Origin: Xanthomonas sp. 10-10
GTDB taxonomy: Bacteria > Pseudomonadota > Gammaproteobacteria > Xanthomonadales > Xanthomonadaceae
Direction of reading: 5' to 3'
NCBI RefSeq assembly: GCF_040182365.1
Contig: NZ_CP144460.1
Location: 2,108,001 to 2,172,000, forward strand
DNA length: 64,000 bases
A program made the position numbers and the translations under genes. This document shows, one piece after another, positions 10,857 to 19,874 of the stretch. Under the pieces are notes generated by a model. The model saw only the letters and a program-made list of their open reading frames with translations. It searched no databases and was not told the origin of the DNA. Position 1 is the stretch's first letter. The number at the start of each line of letters is the position of its first letter.

Positions 10857-12371
10857 ATGAAAAACGTGAAGCCGATGATCGCAAACCGCATCACCACCGG
10901 GACGACGGGGCTTGACACCATCCTCCGCGGAGGATTGCCGGCCAACCGGCTCTACCTGCTCGAAGGCCAGCCGGGCTCCGGCAAGACCACGCTGGCGTTG
11001 CAGTTCCTGCTCGATGGCGCAGCTAAGGGCGAAAGCTGCCTGTATGTCACCTTGTCCGAGACCATCGACGAGCTCAACGAGGTCGCCGCTTCGCACGAAT
11101 GGTCGCTGAAAGCCTTGCACATCTTCGAGCTGGCCTCGGCTGAAGCGTTTCTCGGCGACGGGCGCCAGCAGTCCATCCTGCATCCGTGGGAAATGGAACT
11201 GGATGGCACGATCAAGCTGATCCAGGCCGAGGTCGATCGAGTCAAGCCGACCCGCGTAGTGTTCGACTCGTTGTCCGAACTGCGTCTGTTGGCGCAGGAT
11301 TCGTTGCGTTACCGGCGGCAGGTGCTGGCGCTGAAGCAGTTCTTTGCACCGCGCAACATCACCGTCTTTCTGGTCGACGACCTCACCGACGAGAACGGTC
11401 AGCGCGATGCGCACCTGCACAGCCTGTGCCACGGCGTGATCTCGCTGGAACGCATGACGCTGGATTTCGGCGCGGCACGCCGGCGCATGCAGGTGCAGAA
11501 ATTGCGCGGGGTCAATTTCATTGCCGGCTATCACGACATCACCATCGTCACCGGTGGCATGCGGATCTATCCACGCCTGATCGCGGCCGATCATCACGTC
11601 CCGTTTGTCGGCCAGGCGGTGCCCAGCGGAGTGGACCGTATCGATGCGCTGCTGCATGGCGGTCCCTTGCGCGGCACCAGCACCTTGCTGACCGGGCCTG
11701 CCGGCTCTGGCAAGACCAATGTCGCCCTGCAATATGTCAGCGCGGCCTGCGAGCGAGGCGAGCATTGCTGCGTGCTGCAGTTCGACGAGCGCACCGGCAC
11801 GTTGTTGACGCGTGCCGAAAACCTGGGCATGGATCTGCGCAAGCATCTGGCCTCGGGCATGCTGGAGCTGCACCAGATGGACCCGTCCGAGCTGACGCCC
11901 GGCGAGTTCGCCTGGGCGGTGCGCGAAAGCGTGGAGATGCGCAACTGCCGCATCCTGGTGATCGACAGCCTCAACGGCTATCTGTCGTCGATGCCGCAGG
12001 AAAAGCAGTTGATGCTGCAGATGCACGAGTTGCTGTCCTACCTGAACCAGAGCGGCGTGACCACGTTCCTGATCAATCCGCAGCATGGTCTGGTGGGAAC
12101 GATGTCGACCGGCAATCTCAATATCTCCTACATGGCCGATACGGTCATCTTGTTCCGCTTCTTCGAAGCCCAAGGGCGGATCCGCAAGGCGCTGTCGGTG
12201 ATCAAGAACCGCAGTGGCGCGCATGAGGATTCGATTCGCGAGATGCGCATCAATAGCAGCGGCCTGCATTTGAGCGAGCCGCTGGAGAAGTTCCATGGTG
12301 TGCTGACCGGCACCCCGCAGTTTGTCGGAGACGGCACGCCGTTGCTGGATCGTGCGCTTGACCAGCCGTGA
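10857..12371 (+). CDS. KaiC-like double RecA-fold ATPase
   Basis: This 504-residue protein has the tandem ATPase layout of the cyanobacterial clock protein KaiC. The first P-loop is GQPGSGKTT (37-45) and the second GPAGSGKTN (about 280-288). Walker B strands are RVVFDSLSEL and RILVIDSLNGY. The paired catalytic acids after each P-loop read SE in the first half and DE in the second (KaiC has EE in both). At the KaiC autophosphorylation site, serine is kept (S424) but the adjacent threonine is replaced by tyrosine (Y425) in NISYMADT. No kaiA or kaiB lies nearby. Non-cyanobacterial KaiC-like proteins are usually linked to stress or two-component signalling rather than a proven clock. Its end overlaps the start of the next hybrid kinase by about 20 bases, so the two are probably co-expressed and work together. 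Confidence 0.9.
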   Translation: MKNVKPMIANRITTGTTGLDTILRGGLPANRLYLLEGQPGSGKTTLALQFLLDGAAKGESCLYVTLSETIDELNEVAASHEWSLKALHIFELASAEAFLGDGRQQSILHPWEMELDGTIKLIQAEVDRVKPTRVVFDSLSELRLLAQDSLRYRRQVLALKQFFAPRNITVFLVDDLTDENGQRDAHLHSLCHGVISLERMTLDFGAARRRMQVQKLRGVNFIAGYHDITIVTGGMRIYPRLIAADHHVPFVGQAVPSGVDRIDALLHGGPLRGTSTLLTGPAGSGKTNVALQYVSAACERGEHCCVLQFDERTGTLLTRAENLGMDLRKHLASGMLELHQMDPSELTPGEFAWAVRESVEMRNCRILVIDSLNGYLSSMPQEKQLMLQMHELLSYLNQSGVTTFLINPQHGLVGTMSTGNLNISYMADTVILFRFFEAQGRIRKALSVIKNRSGAHEDSIREMRINSSGLHLSEPLEKFHGVLTGTPQFVGDGTPLLDRALDQP

Positions 12372-14430
12372 AGCGGATGGCTCGGTCGTCCACATCATTG
12401 CGCCGTTCGGTCGCGATGCGGAGAGTATTGCGGCCATCGTTGGTGAGCGTGGGCTGACGCGCCGGGTCTATGGCGCCTTGGCGGCCCTGGCCGGCGACCT
12501 GCTCGACAGTTCCGGCGTGGTGGTGCTGACCGAAGAAGCCGTCCGCGGCGATCTGCAGCAGTTGCAGCAGATCCTGCAGGGTCAGGCGGCGTGGTCGGAT
12601 ATTCCCTTCGTGCTGTTGCGCGCGCCGCGCGGCAGCCAGCACGGTCGACGGGTGAGCTTGCCTGCCGAGATGACCAATGTCATCGAGCTGGAGCGGCCGC
12701 TGAGTTCGTCGTCGTTGTTGAGCGCGATTTTCAACGCGTTGCGGTCGCGACAGAAACAGTTCGTGATCCGCGACCAGATGGCCGAGCTGGCCGAAGGCCG
12801 CGCCGCATTGGCGTTGAGCGAAGCCGAGCTGCGCCGGGTCACCGACGCGTTGCCGGTGTTGATCGCCTTCATCGACAAGCATCTGGTGTATCGCTTCGCC
12901 AATCGCTCTTACGAAGACTGGATCGGGATTCCGCCGCAGGACGTGATCGGAAGGCCGCTGGTGGATGTGATGGGGCCTGCGGTCGTGGCCGAGCGGCGCG
13001 CCTGGATCGAAGCAGCGCTGGCCGGCCAGGCGTTGACCGTGGAAGCGAGCTGGCCGCATGCCGATGGACGCCGCCGCGATGCAGAGATCCGCTACATGCC
13101 GCGCCTGGATGCCGATGGCAAGGTGGATGGGTTTCATGTATTTGCCACCGACATCACCGCACGTGCATTGGCAATGGAATCGATCCAGGAGCAGGCCAAC
13201 GTGCTGGAGGCCAAGGTGGCCGAGCGCACCGCCGAGCTGCAGCAGCAGATGCTGGCGCGCGAGTCCAGTGAGGCCGCGCTGCGTCAGGCGCAGAAGATGG
13301 AAGCCGTGGGCCAGTTGACCGGCGGCATTGCGCACGACTTCAACAACATGCTGACCGGCATCCTGTCTGCCCTGGATCTGGCGCGCCTGCGTATCGACCA
13401 GGGGCGCACCGAGGGACTTGGGCGGTTTCTGGATGTGGCCTCGGCGTCGGCCTTGCGCGCGGCCGCACTGACCCAGCGCCTGCTGGCGTTCTCGCGCCGG
13501 CAGTCGTTGCAGGCGCGGCATCTGCAGTTGAACGATCTGGTGCTGTCGTTGCAGGAATTGCTGGCGCGCACGCTGGGCGAGTCGGTGCGCCTGGAAGCGG
13601 ACCTTTGCGATGCGCTGCCGCAGGCGTATGTCGACGAGAACCAGCTGGAAAGCGCATTGATCAACCTGGCCATCAACGCCCGCGATGCCATGCCGGATGG
13701 CGGCCAGTTGCGCATTGCTACCCGGCATCTGCATGTCGACGAACACCGGCTCGAACTTGGCCGCGGCATTACCCTGGCGCCGGGCGATTACGTCGTGGTG
13801 TCGGTGGCCGACACCGGCACCGGCATGCCGGCCGATGTGCTGGAGCGCGTGTTCGAGCCGTTTTACACCACCAAGCCGATCGGGCAGGGCACCGGCCTGG
13901 GCATGTCGATGATCTATGGCTTCATGCAGCAGTCCAACGGACAGGTCTGGGTGGAGTCGCAGGTGGGCGCAGGCACCACGGTCAGCCTGTATCTGCCGGC
14001 CGGTGCGGAAGCGCAGAGCGTGGTGACCGGGCCCCAGATCGGAGCAGTGGTAGCCGGGCAGGGGCAGCAGGTGCTGGTGGTGGAAGACGACGAACAGGTG
14101 CGCCTGCTGGTGACCGAGCTGCTTGGCGAGTTGGGTTATGAGGCGGAGGTGGTTGCCGATGCCGACGCCGCGCTGCCGATCCTGGCATCGCAGCGACGGA
14201 TCGATCTGCTGGTCACCGACGTCGGCCTGCCCGGGCTCAATGGGCGACAGCTGGCCGAGATCGCGCGCCAGTCGCGCCGCGACCTGCCGGTGATCTTCAT
14301 GACCGGTTATGCGGAAACCGCACGCGACCGCGGCGAATTTCTCGCCGAGGGCATGAGCATGATCGCCAAGCCGTTTACGCTGGGCGAGTTCAGTGGAAAA
14401 TTGCACGAGGTGCTGGGGCCGTCGTCCTGA
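12352..14430 (+). CDS. Hybrid sensor histidine kinase linked to the KaiC-like gene
   Basis: A soluble hybrid kinase of about 692 residues. The first ~130 residues look like a degenerate receiver-type fold without a clear phospho-acceptor. A PAS domain follows (about 160-280), then a coiled coil, a HisKA domain with the histidine near 328 in QLTGGIAHDFNNMLTG, an ATPase domain (NARDAMPDGG, GTGLGMSM) and a C-terminal receiver with the acceptor aspartate near 623 (VTDVGLPG) and TKPF. I chose the GTG at 12352; a TTG at 12322 and a TTG at 12358 are alternatives, and all of them overlap the KaiC-like gene. The overlap implies translational coupling. The catalytic core is closely similar to that of the kinase at 7203, so they look like paralogues. 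A likely role is to receive or modify a signal set by the KaiC-like ATPase. Confidence 0.9.
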   Translation: MRLTSREADGSVVHIIAPFGRDAESIAAIVGERGLTRRVYGALAALAGDLLDSSGVVVLTEEAVRGDLQQLQQILQGQAAWSDIPFVLLRAPRGSQHGRRVSLPAEMTNVIELERPLSSSSLLSAIFNALRSRQKQFVIRDQMAELAEGRAALALSEAELRRVTDALPVLIAFIDKHLVYRFANRSYEDWIGIPPQDVIGRPLVDVMGPAVVAERRAWIEAALAGQALTVEASWPHADGRRRDAEIRYMPRLDADGKVDGFHVFATDITARALAMESIQEQANVLEAKVAERTAELQQQMLARESSEAALRQAQKMEAVGQLTGGIAHDFNNMLTGILSALDLARLRIDQGRTEGLGRFLDVASASALRAAALTQRLLAFSRRQSLQARHLQLNDLVLSLQELLARTLGESVRLEADLCDALPQAYVDENQLESALINLAINARDAMPDGGQLRIATRHLHVDEHRLELGRGITLAPGDYVVVSVADTGTGMPADVLERVFEPFYTTKPIGQGTGLGMSMIYGFMQQSNGQVWVESQVGAGTTVSLYLPAGAEAQSVVTGPQIGAVVAGQGQQVLVVEDDEQVRLLVTELLGELGYEAEVVADADAALPILASQRRIDLLVTDVGLPGLNGRQLAEIARQSRRDLPVIFMTGYAETARDRGEFLAEGMSMIAKPFTLGEFSGKLHEVLGPSS

Positions 14431-14661
14431 GCGAGGCAGGCGCGGCATCTGCCGCAGTGCTGGCTCAACGTTTCTGGGTAGCCGCGTCGACTGCCTTCAT
14501 CCAAGCACAGGTGCGGGCTGCGCAGGCAAGCTCGCACACCGCGCTTTGGCCTGGTCGGCTGCGTCGGCGTGCCGCCGCTGCGCAGCATGACCGCTGGCGA
14601 TGGACTCTGCGGGCTCAGATCGCCGTCCCGGGTGCGCCTGCAGGTCTTTGCGCCGGTGTTT

Positions 14662-15363
14662 TCAGCGTGCAGCACGCCCGGATTGCCGCGCGCTGGCCAT
14701 CGATTCGGCCACGGCAATCTTGTCTGCCACCGCGTTCTGCATCGGCGAGCCGGTTTCCAGCAATCCATGCAGATGGCGCCAGTGGGTGGTGGCTGCGGCA
14801 TAGTCGTGCTGCTGGAAGTCGCTGATGCCCAGTAGCCATAGCCCGCGCTGGTTGTCCGGTTCGCGCGCGATCAGCTGCTGCAGACGCGTCCGCGAGGCGG
14901 CATCGATGGCGAAATCGCTGTGCGTTGCCATATCCGCAGCGATCCAGCCGACGATGGCCGCGCTGGTGTCGGGCGCGATCTTCAGCGCCTGCGCGTAGGC
15001 ATCGCGCGCCTCGGCGGAGCGGTCGGCCTGCTCATACGTTTTGGCCTGTTGCATCCACGAGGTGAGCGCCGCCAGTTGCGCCTGTTCGGCAGCCGTCGGT
15101 TGTGGTGGTGCGTCATCGGCTGCAGCGGTCGGTGCGGCGGGCACGGGCGGCAATGCTGTCGCGTACACCGGATGCGCGATCGCATCGGGCGCGCCAACCA
15201 GTCGATACAGGCCGGCAGTGGCGACAGGCAGGCCCAGTATCAGCAGAATCGGCAGCGTGTAACGTGCGTTGCCATTGCGCGTGGGGGTACGTAGCAGCGG
15301 CCGCAGCAACAACAGCAGCGCAACGACCACCAGCCCAGCACTCAGGAAATAAAAGCCCGTCAT
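14662..15363 (-). CDS. ccmI: Cytochrome c maturation protein CcmI (apocytochrome chaperone, TPR)
   Basis: This 233-residue protein is the last gene of the cytochrome c maturation operon. Two membrane helices lie at residues ~4-22 and ~38-54, followed by a proline/alanine-rich linker and a periplasmic TPR region containing DAYAQALKIAPDT and LWLLGISDFQQHDYA. CcmI binds the C-terminus of apocytochrome c and hands it to the CcmF/H haem ligation complex. The start is the ATG at 15363, which overlaps the stop of ccmH in a TGATG arrangement; the longer open frame upstream is only the shadow of ccmH. CcmI proteins in the literature are often longer, so this is a compact version. Confidence 0.88.
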   Translation of the reverse strand: MTGFYFLSAGLVVVALLLLLRPLLRTPTRNGNARYTLPILLILGLPVATAGLYRLVGAPDAIAHPVYATALPPVPAAPTAAADDAPPQPTAAEQAQLAALTSWMQQAKTYEQADRSAEARDAYAQALKIAPDTSAAIVGWIAADMATHSDFAIDAASRTRLQQLIAREPDNQRGLWLLGISDFQQHDYAAATTHWRHLHGLLETGSPMQNAVADKIAVAESMASARQSGRAAR

Positions 15364-15845
15364 CACCACTCTTCCTCTGCCTGCGGCGCTGCTGCGGTGC
15401 CAGCGTGCGCGCGTTTGCGCACGGTGTGTGCCACCACCGCAGCGCCGGCGCCCAACATCAGCAGCGGTCCGAACCACAACAACCAGGTGCCGCGCTTGAC
15501 CGGCGGGTCGTACAGCACGAAATCCGAATAGCGCTCGACCATGTACTGCTTGATCTGCGCATCGCTCTTGCCGGCCTGCAATTGTGCGAATACCTGATGC
15601 CGCAGGTCGCGGGCCAGGCTGGCATTGGAATCGGCCAGATTCTCGTTCTGGCACACCAGGCAACGCAGCTGTGCGGTCAGTCGCTGAAAGCGCGCCTCTT
15701 CGTTGCGGTCCTTGAACGGCAGTGGGTCCACCGCCTGCGCCTGGACGCAGGGTGCGAGCACTAGACCGAGCAGCAGCACCAGCAGCAGGCGCAGCTTGCG
15801 TGCCTGCCGACGCCGATGCGCCTGAAACACGCCATAAGCCCGCAT
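15363..15845 (-). CDS. ccmH: Cytochrome c maturation protein CcmH (apocytochrome thiol oxidoreductase)
   Basis: A 160-residue membrane-anchored periplasmic protein. An N-terminal signal or anchor segment (LLLVLLLGLVLAPCVQAQA) is followed by the diagnostic CcmH motif LRCLVCQNE, whose two cysteines reduce the haem-binding cysteines of apocytochrome c. The core continues with SLARDLRHQVFAQLQAGKSD and YMVERYSDFVLYDPP, all characteristic of the family. A C-terminal helix (TWLLWFGPLLMLGAGAAVV) anchors it in the membrane. The start ATG at 15845 overlaps the end of ccmG by one base, and the stop overlaps the ccmI start, so the three genes are translationally coupled. Confidence 0.95.
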   Translation of the reverse strand: MRAYGVFQAHRRRQARKLRLLLVLLLGLVLAPCVQAQAVDPLPFKDRNEEARFQRLTAQLRCLVCQNENLADSNASLARDLRHQVFAQLQAGKSDAQIKQYMVERYSDFVLYDPPVKRGTWLLWFGPLLMLGAGAAVVAHTVRKRAHAGTAAAPQAEEEW

Positions 15846-16387
15846 CACGGTGCCCCCTTGGGCAGTGCGGCGATGGCGGGCAGCAACTCCTCGTTGATGA
15901 CATCGGGAGTGAGCACGCCGATGTGCTTGTAGCGGATCACGCCTTGCGCATCGATCAGGAAGCTTTCCGGCGCGCCATAGACGCCAAAATCGAGGGCGGT
16001 CTGGCCGGCTTCGTCGGCGATCACCACGGCGTACGGATTGCCCAATCGTGCCAGCCAGGCGGTCGCATCGGCCGGCACGTCCTTGTAGTTGTAGCCGATC
16101 AAGGGCACCCCGAGCCGGCTGGCCTGCGCCATCAGCACCGGATGCTCGTGCACGCATTCGGCGCACCAACTGCCGAACACGTTGAGCACATAGGGCTTGC
16201 CCAGCAATTGCGCGCCGCTGAGATGCTGGTCGGGTGCGTCCAGCCGCGGCAGCGAGAACGCCGGTGCCGGTTTGCCGATCAACGGCGAGGGCACATCGCG
16301 CGGATTGTGCTGCATGGTCCAGTAGATGCCGAAACCGAACAGCGCGGCGACCAACAGAAACCCCAGCAACGGCAGCATGCGCCTCAC
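15845..16387 (-). CDS. ccmG: Thiol:disulfide interchange protein CcmG/DsbE
   Basis: This 180-residue thioredoxin-like protein is tethered to the inner membrane by an N-terminal helix (LPLLGFLLVAALFGFGIYW). The active site is WCAEC with cysteines 75 and 78, and the family's GAPES and DAQGVIRYKHIG segments are present. It passes electrons from CcdA/DsbD to the CcmH/apocytochrome couple in the periplasm. The gene starts 4 bases inside the end of ccmF, so coupling is likely. WCAEC (rather than the WCPTC seen in several proteobacteria) is a tolerated variant in DsbE-type proteins. Confidence 0.95.
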   Translation of the reverse strand: MRRMLPLLGFLLVAALFGFGIYWTMQHNPRDVPSPLIGKPAPAFSLPRLDAPDQHLSGAQLLGKPYVLNVFGSWCAECVHEHPVLMAQASRLGVPLIGYNYKDVPADATAWLARLGNPYAVVIADEAGQTALDFGVYGAPESFLIDAQGVIRYKHIGVLTPDVINEELLPAIAALPKGAP

Positions 16388-18372
16388 GGGTGCGACTCCT
16401 GCGCGATGAGGCGCGCATCGTAGGCGGGCGATGCAGCGGCATTGCCTGCAGACACCGGCGCGCGAAAGCGCCGCGCGCAGGCGCTGACGAAGCCGCCCAG
16501 CATCATCAACAGGCCGCCGGCCCAGATCCAGCGGATGAAGGGCTTGTAGTACAGCCGCAAGGTCCAGTCGTGTTCGATGTGCTGATCGTCCAGTGGCTCG
16601 CCCAGCGCGACATACAGATCGCGGGTGATGCCGGGATCGATCGCCGATTCGGTCTGGATGCGTTCGCTGCTGTACAGGCGTTTTTGCGGATGCAGTTGCG
16701 CAATCACCCTGCCATCGCGACTGACCTGCACGCTGCCTTGTTCGGCCTTCCAGTTCGGCCCGTCGACCAGCTGCACGCCGTCGAAGCGGAACGCGTAGCC
16801 GGCGATCTCGGCGGTCTGTCCTGGCGACAGCCGCACGTCGCGTTCGACCGACAGGCTGTCAGACACCAGCACGCCGGCCACGAACACCGCCACGCCCGCA
16901 TGCGCGAGCAGCATGCCGGCCATTTCCGCCGGAAAGCGCCGGCCGCGCGGCATCTCGCGCCAGCGCTTGTGCATGTACAGCGCGGTGCCGGCCGCCACCC
17001 ACGCGGCGACACCGATCCCGGCAATCGCCTTGACCTGGCCATCGGCAAACAGGCTGCCGACCAGGGCGCAGGCGATCGCGGCGATGCCGGCGCGCGTGCC
17101 CAGTGCCTTCAGCGGCGCCGCCTCGGCCTTGCCCCAGCGCAGGTATGGGCCGAACGGCAGCAACAGTACCACCGGCAACATCAGCAACGGGAACAACAGG
17201 CCGAAGTAAGGCGGTCCCACCGACACCTTGCCCAGGCCGAAGGCATCGGCGATCAACGGGAACAAGGTGCCCAACAACACCATCGCCGCGGCGACGGTGA
17301 GCAATAGATTGCCGATCAGGATGGCGGTCTCGCGCGAGGCGGCGGCAAACGGTTTGCCGCTGGCGATCTTCGGTGCGCGCAGGGCGTACAGCAGCAACGA
17401 GCCGCCCACCACTGCCACCAGGAAAATGAGGATGTACAGGCCGCGTCGCGGATCGGCAGCGAAGGCATGCACCGAGGTCAGCACGCCCGAGCGCACCAGG
17501 AAGGTGCCCAGCAACGACAGCGAGAACGCCAGGATCGACAGCAGGATGGTCCAGGCACGCAGGCTGCCGCGCTTTTCGGTGACTGCCTGGGTGTGGATCA
17601 ACGCCGTGCCGACCAGCCACGGCATGAAGCTGGCATTTTCCACCGGGTCCCAGAACCACCAGCCGCCCCAGCCCAGTTCCGCGTACGCCCACCAGCTGCC
17701 GGCGACGATGCCGGCGGTGAGGCAGGCCCAGGCCACATTGGTCCACGGCCGCGCCCAGCGCACCCAGGCCTGTTCGAGCTCGCCGCCGAGCAGCGCCGCC
17801 ACCGCGAATGCGAAGGCCACCGAGAAACCGACATAACCGGTGTACAGCACCGGCGGATGGAAGGTCATGCCCGGATCCTGCAGCACCGGATTGAGCTCGT
17901 TGCCATCGAGCGGGATCGGCGACAGCCGCCCGAACGGATTGGAGGTCAGCAGGATGAAGGCCAGAAAGCCCACCGATACCAGACCCAACACCGCCAGCAC
18001 GCGTGCGGCGAAGTGCTGCGGCAGATGCCGGCTGAAGGCGGCCAGCAACACCGTCCATGTCGCAAGGATGGCGATCCACAGCAGCAACGAGCCTTCATGC
18101 GCGCCCCATACCGCGGCAAAGCGGTAGTACCAGGGCAGGGTGATGTTGGCGTTGGCGGCGACATAGCCCACCGAAAAATCCAGCGACAGCAGCGACCAGG
18201 CGAGCAGGCCGAATGCCATCCACACGAACACTGCCTGGCCCACCGCTGCCGGCCGCGCAATTCCCATCAAGGCGGTATTGCCGCGCCAGGCACCGATCAG
18301 CGGCAACACGCCCTGGGCGAGCGAAAGCAGCAGCGCCAGGATCAATGCGATCTGGCCGAGTTCAGGCGTCAT
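16384..18372 (-). CDS. ccmF: Cytochrome c haem lyase CcmF
   Basis: A 662-residue multi-spanning inner-membrane protein and the core of the haem ligation complex. It opens with TPELGQIALILALLLSLAQG and carries the tryptophan-rich WWD signature (GWGGWWFWDPVENASFMPW), plus the conserved GAHEGSLLLW and PPVLYTGYVGF segments with the haem-ligating histidines. About 14-15 membrane helices can be counted, and there is a large periplasmic loop near the C-terminus. Length and order match CcmF of other gammaproteobacteria. It lies 63 bases after ccmE and overlaps ccmG by 4 bases. Confidence 0.97.
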   Translation of the reverse strand: MTPELGQIALILALLLSLAQGVLPLIGAWRGNTALMGIARPAAVGQAVFVWMAFGLLAWSLLSLDFSVGYVAANANITLPWYYRFAAVWGAHEGSLLLWIAILATWTVLLAAFSRHLPQHFAARVLAVLGLVSVGFLAFILLTSNPFGRLSPIPLDGNELNPVLQDPGMTFHPPVLYTGYVGFSVAFAFAVAALLGGELEQAWVRWARPWTNVAWACLTAGIVAGSWWAYAELGWGGWWFWDPVENASFMPWLVGTALIHTQAVTEKRGSLRAWTILLSILAFSLSLLGTFLVRSGVLTSVHAFAADPRRGLYILIFLVAVVGGSLLLYALRAPKIASGKPFAAASRETAILIGNLLLTVAAAMVLLGTLFPLIADAFGLGKVSVGPPYFGLLFPLLMLPVVLLLPFGPYLRWGKAEAAPLKALGTRAGIAAIACALVGSLFADGQVKAIAGIGVAAWVAAGTALYMHKRWREMPRGRRFPAEMAGMLLAHAGVAVFVAGVLVSDSLSVERDVRLSPGQTAEIAGYAFRFDGVQLVDGPNWKAEQGSVQVSRDGRVIAQLHPQKRLYSSERIQTESAIDPGITRDLYVALGEPLDDQHIEHDWTLRLYYKPFIRWIWAGGLLMMLGGFVSACARRFRAPVSAGNAAASPAYDARLIAQESHP

Positions 18373-18435
18373 GGGTAGGTCGCAACGTGCAGCAGGAAGA
18401 GGTCATCGAGTGAGCGACGCGCAGCCGATGCCGCC

Positions 18436-18906
18436 TCAACGCGGCGCGGCCAGCGGCGCGGCGGTGGCAGGGATCGGCTTGCCGACATGGCCTTCGGCCA
18501 TCGCGTCCTTGAGTTCTTTGGGCATGTAGGTTTCGTCGTGCTTGGCCAGCACTTCGTTGGCGACGAAATGCCCGCCCTGCATGCGCCCGTTGGCGATCAC
18601 CGATTGGTTGTCGCGGAACAGGTCCGGCAGGATGCCGGTGTACTCGACCTGGGTGGCGGCGTGTTTGTCGACGACGGTGAAGCTGACTTTCAGCGAGTCG
18701 CTGGCGCGCTGGATCGAGCCGGCCTTGACCATGCCGCCGAGACGGAATTGCTGATAGCTGGCCGCTTCGCCGGCGCGGACCTGGCTGGGCGTGAACAGGT
18801 AGCTCATGTTCCGCTGCAGTGCCAGTACGATCAGCGTCACCGCGAGCGCGGCGGCGGCGATCACGCCGAGCACCAGCCACAGGCGTTGTTTGCGCGTGGC
18901 ATTCAT
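18436..18906 (-). CDS. ccmE: Cytochrome c maturation haem chaperone CcmE
   Basis: A 156-residue periplasmic haem carrier anchored by one N-terminal helix (residues 9-30). The covalent haem-binding histidine is H123 in VLAKHDETY, with the axial tyrosine at Y127. The beta-barrel core shows [18 protein letters not shown] and [17 protein letters not shown]. The start is the ATG at 18906, which forms an ATGA overlap with the stop of ccmD. A longer open frame upstream is ccmD read in the wrong frame. The C-terminal tail is alanine/proline-rich as in many homologues. Confidence 0.95.
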   Translation of the reverse strand: MNATRKQRLWLVLGVIAAAALAVTLIVLALQRNMSYLFTPSQVRAGEAASYQQFRLGGMVKAGSIQRASDSLKVSFTVVDKHAATQVEYTGILPDLFRDNQSVIANGRMQGGHFVANEVLAKHDETYMPKELKDAMAEGHVGKPIPATAAPLAAPR

Positions 18907-19109
18907 GGTGCGTCGCGCTCCAGCGGTGGCGCGGGGTGATCGCGCAGACGCCGCGGGGTTTGCCGCTGCAACTTGCCACGCAGTTCGCGCGGCAGGCGCC
19001 GGCGTCGCAACCACGGCGCTGCCAGGTCGGCCAGCAGCACCAGCACGAACAACGCATACGACGTCCACACGTATTGGCCGTAGCCGCCCATCGCCAAAAA
19101 CGTGCTCAT
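18903..19109 (-). CDS. ccmD: Haem exporter accessory protein CcmD
   Basis: This small membrane protein of 68 residues has one transmembrane helix (about residues 13-32, [20 protein letters not shown]) followed by a very basic cytoplasmic tail ([18 protein letters not shown]). CcmD helps release haem-loaded CcmE from the CcmABC complex. Identification rests on the [13 protein letters not shown] motif, the position between ccmC and ccmE, and the 4-base overlaps on both sides. It is easily hidden by a longer frame on the same strand. Confidence 0.93.
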   Translation of the reverse strand: MSTFLAMGGYGQYVWTSYALFVLVLLADLAAPWLRRRRLPRELRGKLQRQTPRRLRDHPAPPLERDAP

Positions 19110-19864
19110 GCAGTGCGCTCGGTCAACACGATGCGGCGTGCCCAGTCCTTGCCGCTTTCCAGCGCCAGCAGGTCCACGCGCACGCGGCCGAACAGGCTGG
19201 CGAGGTAGTAGCACTTGGTGGCGAGCATCATGGTCAGCAACGGCCACAGCATGTCCGCGCCCATCTTGGACGGGCCGAGCAGCCGCACGGTGGAGCCCTG
19301 GTGCAGCGTGTTCCACCACACCACCGAGTAATGCACGATGGGCAGATTCACCAGGCCGACCAGCGCAAGCAGGCCGGCCGCACGCATCGCCTGACGGCGA
19401 TCTTCCACTGCGTGGTACAGGCCCAGCACGCCCAGGTACAGGAACAGCAGCAGCAACTCCGAGGTCAGCCGCGCGTCCCAGGTCCACCAGGTGCCCCACA
19501 TCGGTTTGCCCCACAACGAACCGGTGCACAAGGTGATGAAGGTGAACGCCGCACCGATCGGTGCCGAGGCCATGGTCACCACTTCGGCGAGTTTGATCCG
19601 CCACACCAGCGCGATGAACGCCGACACGCCCATCGCTGCATAGATGAAAAGGCTCATCCAGGCGCTGGGCACGTGGATGAAGATGATGCGGTAGGCATCG
19701 TGCTGCTGATAATCCGGCGGCGCCAGCACCAGCCCGCCGTAAGCGGCGACTGCGCCGAGCAGCAGCGCCAGCGCCAGCGCCCACGGGCGCACGGCACCGG
19801 CAAAGCGGTAAAACATCGGCGGCGAGCTGAGCTTGTGCAGCCACAACGGGATCCACTTGGCCAT
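19106..19864 (-). CDS. ccmC: Haem exporter permease CcmC
   Basis: A 252-residue inner-membrane protein with six predicted helices and the WWD haem-handling motif ([20 protein letters not shown]). Conserved flanking histidines are visible in [10 protein letters not shown] and [11 protein letters not shown]. It attaches haem to CcmE in the periplasm. The start is the ATG at 19864, only 10 bases after the stop of the subtilase gene at 19875, so it may be transcribed from the sigma-factor operon. In most genomes that use this system, ccmA and ccmB lie directly upstream; here they do not. Confidence 0.95.
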   Translation of the reverse strand: MAKWIPLWLHKLSSPPMFYRFAGAVRPWALALALLLGAVAAYGGLVLAPPDYQQHDAYRIIFIHVPSAWMSLFIYAAMGVSAFIALVWRIKLAEVVTMASAPIGAAFTFITLCTGSLWGKPMWGTWWTWDARLTSELLLLFLYLGVLGLYHAVEDRRQAMRAAGLLALVGLVNLPIVHYSVVWWNTLHQGSTVRLLGPSKMGADMLWPLLTMMLATKCYYLASLFGRVRVDLLALESGKDWARRIVLTERTA

Positions 19865-19874
19865 GCCGGTGTCG

